Assembly (NCBI GenBank): GCA_029939875.1
Contig: JAOZSC010000213.1
Span: 1-5,401, forward strand
Length of the DNA stretch: 5,401 nucleotides
DNA from: Desulfobacterales bacterium
GTDB taxonomy: Bacteria > Desulfobacterota > Desulfobacteria > Desulfobacterales > JAFDCJ01
Reading direction: 5' to 3'
Shown: piece after piece, positions 1 to 5,401 of the stretch
Position numbering within the stretch: position 1 is the stretch's first letter
Layout: every line of letters begins with the position of its first letter
Made by a program: the position numbers and the translations under genes
The notes under the pieces: model-generated
What the model was told of the DNA's origin: nothing
Database searches by the model: none
Seen by the model: only the letters and a program-made list of their open reading frames with translations

Positions 1-899
1 ACCAGCAGGGCGGGACCGGACCCGGGCAAGGCGAAGGCGGCCAGCATGAAATGGAGTCCAGCGCCTATGACCTGGGCAAGATTCTCACCGAAAAATTTGA
101 ATTGCCCAACCTCAAAGACAAGGGCAAGAAGCGTTCACTGACCCGCTATACCTATGATCTGACGGATAAAAACCGCGGTTTCGGCCAACTGCTCGACAAA
201 AAAGCGACCCTGCGCAAAATTGTCGAAACCAACATTCACTTAGGCAATTTGCCCGACATCACCGACATCGATGCCACGGGCTTTCTGGTATCTCCGCAGG
301 ACCTGGTCTATCGCATCCTGTCGCGGGAAAAGGATTATGAATCTCAGGCCATGGTTTTTTTCCTGCGGGATTATTCCGGCTCCATGGCCGGCCAGCCCAC
401 GGCACTGGTGGTGTCCCAGCATGTGATGATATACAGCTGGCTGCTGTATCAGTATGCCATGCAGGTCGACACGCGCTTTATCCTGCATGACACTGAAGCC
501 TCCGAAGTGCCGGATTTTTATACCTATTACAACTCCAAGGTGGCCGGGGGAACCCAGGTGTCGTCAGCCTACAAACTGGTCAATCAGATCGTGGAAAAGG
601 AGAACCTGGCCCGGGATTACAACATCTATATTTTTCACGGCACCGACGGGGATGACTGGGACACCGACGGCAAGGAGAGCATCCCGCAGCTGAAAAAAAT
701 GCTGACCTATGCCAACCGGGTGGGCATCACGATTGCCGAACACGCGGGCGCCGCCAGCGGCAGCACCGAAGTTGAAAAGTATCTGAAAAAATCCGACCTA
801 CTGGAAAAGAAAAAAGACTTGCTGCGGCTGGACGTCATGAAGGAAGACGCCACCGAACCGAGGCTGATAGAGGGGATCAAACATCTGATTTCAGAGTAA
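1..899 (+). CDS. DUF444 family protein (YeaH/YhbH-like), vWA-type domain, 5'-truncated by the window edge
   Basis: The open frame runs in from before the window: the first full codon is at nt 3, and it encodes a Gly/Gln-rich stretch (QQGGTGPGQGEGGQHE) that leads straight into the ATG at 51. That ATG is therefore internal, not the start. A Gly-rich linker before an E-L-P-N-L segment (nt 102-116) is typical of DUF444. The C-terminal half looks like a von Willebrand A fold: a MIDAS-type DYSGSM (nt 369-386), a GGTQVSSA segment with the expected MIDAS Thr (nt 552-554), and TDGDDW (from nt 642) matching the SDGDNW of E. coli YeaH. About 298 residues are visible against roughly 400-430 for full members, so the N-terminal third is missing. 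The role is unproven; the family travels with PrkA and SpoVR, and a metal-dependent adaptor role is inferred from the MIDAS motifs. It is cytoplasmic, with no membrane segment seen. It ends with TAA, 101 nt before spoVR. The family call is firm; the function is not. Confidence 0.93.
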   Translation, partial: QQGGTGPGQGEGGQHEMESSAYDLGKILTEKFELPNLKDKGKKRSLTRYTYDLTDKNRGFGQLLDKKATLRKIVETNIHLGNLPDITDIDATGFLVSPQDLVYRILSREKDYESQAMVFFLRDYSGSMAGQPTALVVSQHVMIYSWLLYQYAMQVDTRFILHDTEASEVPDFYTYYNSKVAGGTQVSSAYKLVNQIVEKENLARDYNIYIFHGTDGDDWDTDGKESIPQLKKMLTYANRVGITIAEHAGAASGSTEVEKYLKKSDLLEKKKDLLRLDVMKEDATEPRLIEGIKHLISE

Positions 900-900
900 A

Positions 901-973
901 CCGTTGGCCGGTTTTCCCGTTGAGATCGTCTGCGGTTGGCGACAACTTAAAAGCAAAAAAAACCGTCCAACGG
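901..973 (+). repeat. Long inverted repeat / structured gap between the DUF444 and spoVR genes
   Basis: Arms 901-915 (CCGTTGGCCGGTTTT) and 959-973 (AAAACCGTCCAACGG) are reverse complements at 14 of 15 positions, with a single C/T mismatch at 908/966. Inside the loop, 919-922 (GTTG) can pair with 943-946 (CAAC), and 926-930 (TCGTC) with 938-942 (GGCGA, one G-U), around a 7-nt loop. In RNA this would be one branched-free long hairpin lying between the DUF444 stop codon and the spoVR start. Each arm is also partly self-complementary: 898-903 pairs with 909-914 (AAACCG/CGGTTT, loop of 5) and runs into a short T stretch, so a small local hairpin competes with the long one. It could act in attenuation, mRNA processing or stability. 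No function is shown by the sequence alone. Confidence 0.6.
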
Positions 974-1000
974 GCCGACCAGCAAAACCAGGGTTGAATT

Positions 1001-2653
1001 ATGGAACTGATCAGCCAGCATACCAAGAAAATCATGGAAGGCTGCAAGCAAAGAGCCCGCAAGGCCGGGCTGCACTTTGACGACGAAACCCTGGAGTACA
1101 TTGTCACCAACCGGGATCTGCTGGAGCTGACCCCCAAGGTGATGATTCCCACCCTGTATGATTACTGGGTGCACGATGTGGAGGTGTTAAAAGAAAAAGG
1201 GCGTTACGAACTATACCCGAACAACCCTTACGAAACCGTCATCAACACCCGTCCGGCGATTTCCTTTTACAATGACAACAATCCGGACTGGATGAACGTG
1301 ATGATATTTTATCATGTTCTGGCGCATATCGATTTTTTTCAGAACAATCTGTATTTTCGTCAGACCTGGGAATATGATTTCACCGGCCGGGCCCTTTCCG
1401 ACAAACGCATGATCGCTAAACTCAGATCGGAAAAAGGCCGCTGGCTGGATTATATTATTGAATTTTCCCGGGGCCTGGACAACCTGGTCAATTATCACGG
1501 TGAACTGGCGCGCTTAAATCATCCCCAAAGGACAAACGCCTCGAAAATGCTGGATTTTTACTTTGACGTTTTTTTGCAGTCGATTAAAAACGAGAAGATC
1601 AGCGCCTATGTAAAAGAAGTTGAACGCTACAATGACTGCCTGGAGCAAAGCAAGCAACTGGGGGAAAAAACCTTTTTTGCCGATATTTTCCGCCGGCACC
1701 CTGAATTTGATGCCCTGTTTAAAAAATATCTCGAAAAGACTTCCGAGCGGAAGCTGGATGTGCTGGAATACCTGCTGGCGCATTCCGAGTTTTTGAGCAA
1801 AGAGAAAAATCGGTGGATGAAACCTGTCATCGAAGTCGTGCGCAAAACCTCTTTGTTTTTTCAGCCCCAGATCCGCACCAAGATCATGAACGAGGGCTGG
1901 GCCAGTTATTGGCACGAAACACTTTTTTTACAAGATGACCGCATCAAGGGGCACGAGGTCGATTTCGCCCGCACCCATGCAGCCGTGACGTCCATGCCCC
2001 GCGTGGGGCTGAATCCATACGCCCTCGGGATGCGGCTGTTTTTTTTCATCGAAGAACTGGCGGACAAAGGCAAGTACTCGATTGAATTCAAACGCATGCT
2101 GGATCGCACAAAGCGGGAGCAATTTGACCGCAAGACCGGCCAGGGGAAAAATTTCCTGTATTCGATTCGCGAAAATTTAAATGATTTTTTATTTATCAAC
2201 ACCTTTGTCGACCAGGATTTTATTAACCGCCACAAGCTGTTTGTCGCCGGCCGGCGGTTAAACCAGGATAAAGGCGTCTGGGAGTATTATGTCAAAAGTC
2301 GCAGCGTCGAAGCATACCGGAAAATGCTGTTCGATACGCTCTACCATCCACCGAGCATCGAAATCGACACGGAAAAGTCCAAAGACGGCCTGCTGTACCT
2401 GGTGCATCGCTTTGAAGGTAAACCGCTGGTAAAGGAATTTATCAGTAACACCATGCTGGGCATTGAATATTTGTGGGGGGCTCCTGTTCAGCTGGAAACC
2501 AGTGAGGTGGTGCCGGCAGCACCCGCCCAGACACGGCTTGCCATCCCCGGACTGACCATGCCAGTCGAAGAAGAACACGCGCCCCGGGAAATAAAGTGGC
2601 AGCGGGTGGTCTACACCATGAAAGAGCGCAAGCTGACCAAGGAAAACACATAG
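1001..2653 (+). CDS. spoVR: SpoVR/YcgB family protein
   Basis: This 550-residue protein is somewhat longer than E. coli YcgB (about 510). Family signatures in order are: a start-proximal segment with PxxxxDYWVHD (about residues 50-59), an E-T-V-I-N-T-R-P-A-I segment (78-87), the His-containing HVLAHIDFFQNN (105-116; H105 and H109 correspond to the conserved AHxxYGHNxFF region), a Phe-rich FFQPQIRTK (286-294), and the hallmark MNEGWASYWHE (296-306, with E298 and H305). The C-terminal tail after about residue 500 is Pro/Ala/Glu-rich and looks poorly ordered. ATG 1001 is the first possible ATG because an in-frame TGA lies at 995-997; the ribosome site is weak (CAGGG at 989-993). The protein is soluble, with no signal peptide. 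SpoVR takes part in spore cortex formation in B. subtilis and is widespread in non-sporeformers as a partner of PrkA and DUF444; its biochemical activity is not settled. The conserved His and Glu residues could bind a metal, which is inference. It sits 3 nt before prkA. Confidence 0.95.
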   Translation: MELISQHTKKIMEGCKQRARKAGLHFDDETLEYIVTNRDLLELTPKVMIPTLYDYWVHDVEVLKEKGRYELYPNNPYETVINTRPAISFYNDNNPDWMNVMIFYHVLAHIDFFQNNLYFRQTWEYDFTGRALSDKRMIAKLRSEKGRWLDYIIEFSRGLDNLVNYHGELARLNHPQRTNASKMLDFYFDVFLQSIKNEKISAYVKEVERYNDCLEQSKQLGEKTFFADIFRRHPEFDALFKKYLEKTSERKLDVLEYLLAHSEFLSKEKNRWMKPVIEVVRKTSLFFQPQIRTKIMNEGWASYWHETLFLQDDRIKGHEVDFARTHAAVTSMPRVGLNPYALGMRLFFFIEELADKGKYSIEFKRMLDRTKREQFDRKTGQGKNFLYSIRENLNDFLFINTFVDQDFINRHKLFVAGRRLNQDKGVWEYYVKSRSVEAYRKMLFDTLYHPPSIEIDTEKSKDGLLYLVHRFEGKPLVKEFISNTMLGIEYLWGAPVQLETSEVVPAAPAQTRLAIPGLTMPVEEEHAPREIKWQRVVYTMKERKLTKENT

Positions 2654-2656
2654 AAG

Positions 2657-5065
2657 ATGAAATCCATCAAAAAGACACGAGCTTCAAAGACCGTCAAAGC
2701 ACCCGATGCGGATGACGGCACACGGGCGAAAAGCATCCAGAAAGCCATGCTAAATTTAAACCAGAGCATGGCTGAATTGGAACAGCGCAAGGCCATTGCT
2801 TTCGAAGAATTTCTCGCCGAGCTGGTCTCCCGTCCATCGGTGGTCGTGCGAAACGTTTTCCAGGTGTTTCACGACATGATGAAGGCATACGTGGGAGAGG
2901 GTATCGATGAATATCCCGATGATCCCGAATCCATCCATTTCGCCTACTATGACTGCAGCAAACTGTTCGTCGAAGGCTCGGACTATCCCTTTTTTGCGGA
3001 TCGTCTTTTTGCCAACCGGCTGATCAGCCTGGTGGAGGCCTTAAAGCGCAGCGCCCAGCAAAACAAAATCTATATTTTTAAAGGCCCCCCGGGCTGTGGC
3101 AAGAGCACTTTTTTAAATAACCTGCTGATGAAGTTCGAAGAATATGCCAATACCGATGCCGGCCAGCGTTATGAAATCGTATGGCGATTTGACCGTAAAA
3201 TACTGGGCGGTTACGGGGATCTCGAGGCCCATCCGGTGCTGGAAAAATTATCCCGCCTGCTGGACACTCCCTTGCCGGACCCGCAAAATACGCAGCCGGG
3301 GGACAAATCCCAGGATTGTCGTGGAGGTTCCGAGGCATACATGGCGGCCAACTATGCCCCTTACCTGGCTGACGACTTTATCGAGGTTCCCTGTCCGAGT
3401 CACGACAACCCGCTTTTGATGATTCCCAAGCATCGCCGCCGGGAATTTTTCGATGATCTGTTTAAAAATGACGAATTTAAGTGGAAGCTTTCCACCGAGA
3501 AAGAATACGACTGGGTTTTCCGGGATAATCCGTGCACTATTTGCAGCTCGCTGTATGAAGCCCTGCTGGATCGGTTGAAAAGTCCGCAAAAGGTCTACGG
3601 CATGCTTTATGCCCGACCTTACCGCTTCAATCGACGCCTGGGAGAGGGTATCAGCGTGTTTAACCCGGGAGACAAACCCCTGCGGCAAAATATTATGAGC
3701 AATCCCATCCTGCAGCGTCGGATCAACAGCCTGTTGCGGGACAGCAACCGGGCTAAATACATCTTCTCCCAGTACGCCAAGACCAATAACGGCATTTACG
3801 CCCTGATGGACGTCAAATCCCACAATACCGAACGGTTGATTGAGCTTCATAATATTATCAGCGAGGGGATTCACAAGGTGGAAGACATCGAGGAAAATGT
3901 GAACTCCCTGCTGCTGGCCGTGATGAACCCCGAGGATGAAAAAAATATTCAGGGCTTTCAGTCCTTTTTGGACCGCGTGGAATACATCAATATCCCCTAT
4001 ATCATGGACCTGTCCACGGAAGTCGAAATTTACCGCAATATCTTCGGTAAGCACATCGATGAACGGTTTTTGCCCCGAGTGCTTCACAATTTTGCCCGGG
4101 TAATTATCTCCTCGAGGCTCAACGTTAAATCCGATACCATGCTCGAGTGGATCGGCGATCCAAAAAAATACCGGCTTTATTGTGATGAAAATCTGCAATT
4201 GCTCAAGATGGAAATCTACACCGGTTACATACCCGGATGGCTTTCGGAAGAGGATCGCAAGCACTTAACCGCCAAACGGCGACGAAAAATCATTGCCGAA
4301 TCGGAAAAAGAAGGCGGACACGGTATTTCCGGGCGTGATTCCATTAAAATTTTCAACAAATTTTACTCGGCGTACGCCAAAGATGAAAAACTGATCAACA
4401 TGTCGGATTTGTGCAAGTTTTTCACCAAAATCAACAAGAATGTCAAAGATTTGATTCCAGCCGGATTGTTGGACTCCCTGCTGCGCATGTACGATTACAC
4501 CATTTTGCAGGAAGTCAAAGAGTCGCTTTATAATTACAATGAGGAGCAGATTGCCAGGCAAATCCAGAACTACCTGTTTGCGATCAATTTCGAGACCGGA
4601 TCGGTGGAAACCTGCACCTACACGGGAGAAAAACTGGAGATCACCGAAGAGTTCCTGGCCGATGTGGAAACCCGTCTGCTGGGTGCCAAGATCGATAAAG
4701 ATCAGCGCCTGGCGTTTCGCCGCAGCTCTCAAAAAGAGTACACCTCCCATACATTGACCCAGGAGATCATGGTGGAAGGGCTGCCGGTTAAGGAAACAAA
4801 AATCTTCCAGTCCATGCATGATCGCTATGTGTATAATTTAAAGGAGAAGGTGCTGGATCCCTTCTTGGAAAATGAAAACTTTCGCCGGGCCATCAAGGAC
4901 TATGACGGGGAAGATTTTAAAGCCTATGATAAACGAATCCGGGAAGATGTGGCGTATTTAATCGGCAACTTGTGTGAGAAATACCGCTATACCGAACAGG
5001 GTGCCAAAGAAGTCTGCATGTACGTTATCGACAGTGACCTGGCAAAAAAGTTTTCCAACCCCTAA
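2657..5065 (+). CDS. prkA: PrkA-family AAA+ serine protein kinase-like protein, long divergent form
   Basis: The protein has 802 residues, against about 630-690 for usual PrkA/YeaG. An N-terminal basic and then helical region (1-60) precedes the AAA+ module: Walker A GPPGCGKST (143-151; K149, nt 3083-3109), a Walker B-like GIYALMDVKSHN (379-390; D385), a sensor 1-like LLLAVMNPED (418-427; N424), DRVEYINIPY (439-448) with a candidate arginine finger R440, and sensor 2-like GISGR (556-560). A CPSH (246-249) followed by CTIC (293-296) matches the position of the CPxH...CPxC pair in Bacillus-type PrkA and may bind zinc. The C-terminal 170 residues (YNYNEEQIARQIQNYL, then a TYTGEKLEI segment and EKYRYTEQGAKEVCMYV) resemble the PrkA C-terminal kinase-like domain. 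PrkA was described as a Ser/Thr kinase, and protease activity has also been reported for the B. subtilis protein. ATG 2657 lies 3 nt after the spoVR stop, with AAGGA at 2639-2643 far upstream, so translational coupling is likely. The extra length comes from the N-terminus and inserts around 180-245 and 265-292. Confidence 0.95.
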   Translation: MKSIKKTRASKTVKAPDADDGTRAKSIQKAMLNLNQSMAELEQRKAIAFEEFLAELVSRPSVVVRNVFQVFHDMMKAYVGEGIDEYPDDPESIHFAYYDCSKLFVEGSDYPFFADRLFANRLISLVEALKRSAQQNKIYIFKGPPGCGKSTFLNNLLMKFEEYANTDAGQRYEIVWRFDRKILGGYGDLEAHPVLEKLSRLLDTPLPDPQNTQPGDKSQDCRGGSEAYMAANYAPYLADDFIEVPCPSHDNPLLMIPKHRRREFFDDLFKNDEFKWKLSTEKEYDWVFRDNPCTICSSLYEALLDRLKSPQKVYGMLYARPYRFNRRLGEGISVFNPGDKPLRQNIMSNPILQRRINSLLRDSNRAKYIFSQYAKTNNGIYALMDVKSHNTERLIELHNIISEGIHKVEDIEENVNSLLLAVMNPEDEKNIQGFQSFLDRVEYINIPYIMDLSTEVEIYRNIFGKHIDERFLPRVLHNFARVIISSRLNVKSDTMLEWIGDPKKYRLYCDENLQLLKMEIYTGYIPGWLSEEDRKHLTAKRRRKIIAESEKEGGHGISGRDSIKIFNKFYSAYAKDEKLINMSDLCKFFTKINKNVKDLIPAGLLDSLLRMYDYTILQEVKESLYNYNEEQIARQIQNYLFAINFETGSVETCTYTGEKLEITEEFLADVETRLLGAKIDKDQRLAFRRSSQKEYTSHTLTQEIMVEGLPVKETKIFQSMHDRYVYNLKEKVLDPFLENENFRRAIKDYDGEDFKAYDKRIREDVAYLIGNLCEKYRYTEQGAKEVCMYVIDSDLAKKFSNP

Positions 5066-5073
5066 GCCCCATG

Positions 5074-5105
5074 CTGCCGGTTCACTTCACGGCGGGCCGG
5101 ATTTT
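5074..5105 (+). terminator. Possible weak intrinsic terminator after prkA
   Basis: CTGCCG (5074-5079) can pair with CGGCGG (5090-5095, one G-U) around a 10-nt loop, 8 nt after the prkA stop. A short T run (5102-5105) follows after six unpaired bases, which is further than in a good intrinsic terminator. This is the best candidate for the end of the operon transcript, but it is weak. Confidence 0.25.
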
Positions 5106-5109
5106 CTTC

Positions 5110-5129
5110 AACATTGCAACATGAATGTT
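5110..5129. repeat. Short AT-rich hairpin between the convergent genes
   Basis: AACATT (5110-5115) and AATGTT (5124-5129) form a 6-bp inverted repeat with an 8-nt loop. It lies at the shared 3' side of prkA and the convergent small gene and is followed on the + strand by TTATTG. It could help end transcription from either side, but the stem has only one G-C pair and chance occurrence is possible. Confidence 0.2.
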
Positions 5130-5290
5130 TATTGTGAATGTGGCTGTTTTTCACCCGCACTTATCTGGGCACCGAGGCTGTCGCAGTACTCATCAAAAAT
5201 AAAATACATGCAGCGCTCGGCAAAGCGCGATTTTTCATAAAAATTGCAGCTGCTCTGGGCTTTCTGGCCACCGGCCGTACAGATCGACAT
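5129..5290 (-). CDS. Small Cys-rich protein of unknown function, convergent to prkA
   Basis: From ATG 5290 this encodes 53 residues with four cysteines (residues 4, 15, 27 and 36), arranged in the order C-x10-C-N-F-Y-E-K-S-x5-C-M-Y-F-I-F-D-E-Y-C-D-S-L-x-A-Q. The C-x-F/Y ... R-C-M-Y-F-x-F-D-E-Y-C-D-x-L-x-A-Q pattern resembles short Cys proteins that I associate from memory with Desulfobacterota; I cannot confirm this here. Four cysteines suggest a zinc or Fe-S knuckle, which is inference. The ATG has AGGA at 5298-5295 (spacing 4) and an AGG 9 nt upstream. The frame stays open upstream through a TTG at 5386 and on to the window edge, so a longer form (85 residues from TTG 5386, with one more Cys) or a start outside the window is possible. 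I prefer the ATG because the TTG has no ribosome site and the upstream stretch is AT-rich and promoter-like. There is no signal peptide or membrane segment. It ends with TAA 63 nt from the prkA stop, tail to tail. Confidence 0.6.
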   Translation of the reverse strand: MSICTAGGQKAQSSCNFYEKSRFAERCMYFIFDEYCDSLGAQISAGEKQPHSQ

Positions 5291-5355
5291 CTGTTCCTGC
5301 CTGCAAAAATCTTTCTTTTCATTGCGGTTGAAAACCGGTATGAGATGTTGCAGTT

Positions 5356-5386
5356 TTAATATTGTTTGCTTATTGTTGATTTGCAA
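5356..5386 (-). promoter_or_regulatory. Possible sigma70-type promoter for the small Cys-rich gene
   Basis: On the - strand, TTGCAA (5386-5381) and TATTAA (5361-5356) are spaced 19 nt apart in an AT-rich stretch, about 66 nt before the preferred ATG at 5290. The -35 matches TTGACA at 4 of 6 positions and the -10 matches TATAAT at 4 of 6, and the spacer is 2 nt longer than ideal. If the longer reading frame is the real gene, this would be coding sequence instead. Confidence 0.22.
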
Positions 5387-5401
5387 AAGGCGTGCAGCGG
5401 A

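Noticed and set aside
51..53. ATG at 51 as the true start of the DUF444 gene
   Set aside because: The frame is open to the window edge and encodes the family's Gly-rich linker upstream, and about a third of the family length would be missing.
953..973. Intrinsic terminator on the - strand (CCGT/ACGG hairpin followed by eight T)
   Set aside because: The stem is only 4 bp with a 3-nt loop, and no - strand gene is present to be terminated; the A run is better explained as part of the + strand gap.
1514..1915. 133-codon open frame on the - strand inside spoVR
   Set aside because: It overlaps the conserved SpoVR coding region, has no motif and no credible start site.
3248..4264. 338-codon open frame on the - strand inside prkA
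   Set aside because: It is fully antisense to well-conserved PrkA AAA+ motifs, shows no recognisable domain, and has a composition typical of a shadow frame.
4265..4819. 184-codon open frame on the - strand inside prkA
   Set aside because: It is antisense to the PrkA C-terminal domain, has no family motif and no own context; it is a shadow of the + strand gene.
5138..5359. 73-codon open frame on the + strand after prkA
   Set aside because: It is the mirror of the Cys-rich - strand gene, has a hydrophobic mixed composition without motifs and no ribosome site that I can see.

Overview
The window carries three genes in one co-directional block on the + strand, followed by a small convergent gene on the - strand. 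The block is a DUF444 (YeaH/YhbH-type) gene cut at its 5' end by the window edge, then a SpoVR/YcgB-family gene, then a PrkA-family gene. These three families co-occur across many bacteria (E. coli yeaG/yeaH/ycgB; B. subtilis prkA/yhbH/spoVR), where they are linked to stationary phase, starvation or sporulation. Their joint biochemical role is still poorly defined.

The GC content is moderate, the proteins are diverged from the E. coli and Bacillus forms, and the convergent small gene has a Cys pattern I associate with Desulfobacterota. Together these suggest a sulfate-reducing-type deltaproteobacterium (Desulfobacterota, perhaps Desulfobacterales). This placement is inference from general resemblance; no 16S or other marker is present.

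Layout: 1-899 is DUF444, with a Gly/Gln-rich linker and then a vWA-like domain with MIDAS-type motifs. 900-1000 is a 101-nt gap containing a nearly perfect 15-bp inverted repeat and nested smaller stems. 1001-2653 is SpoVR (550 aa). 2657-5065 is PrkA (802 aa), only 3 nt after the SpoVR stop. 5066-5128 is a short gap between convergent genes with weak hairpins. 5129-5290, possibly extending to or past 5386 or the window edge, is a small Cys-rich protein on the - strand with a possible promoter upstream.

The likely working unit is the PrkA AAA+ ATPase/kinase-like protein with its DUF444 and SpoVR partners. The least ordinary points are the gene order (DUF444-SpoVR-PrkA, with prkA last), a PrkA about 150 residues longer than usual with an inserted segment between a CPxH and a CxxC pair, the structured DUF444-SpoVR gap, and the small Cys-rich protein. 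I see no mobile element, CRISPR array, tRNA or rRNA.
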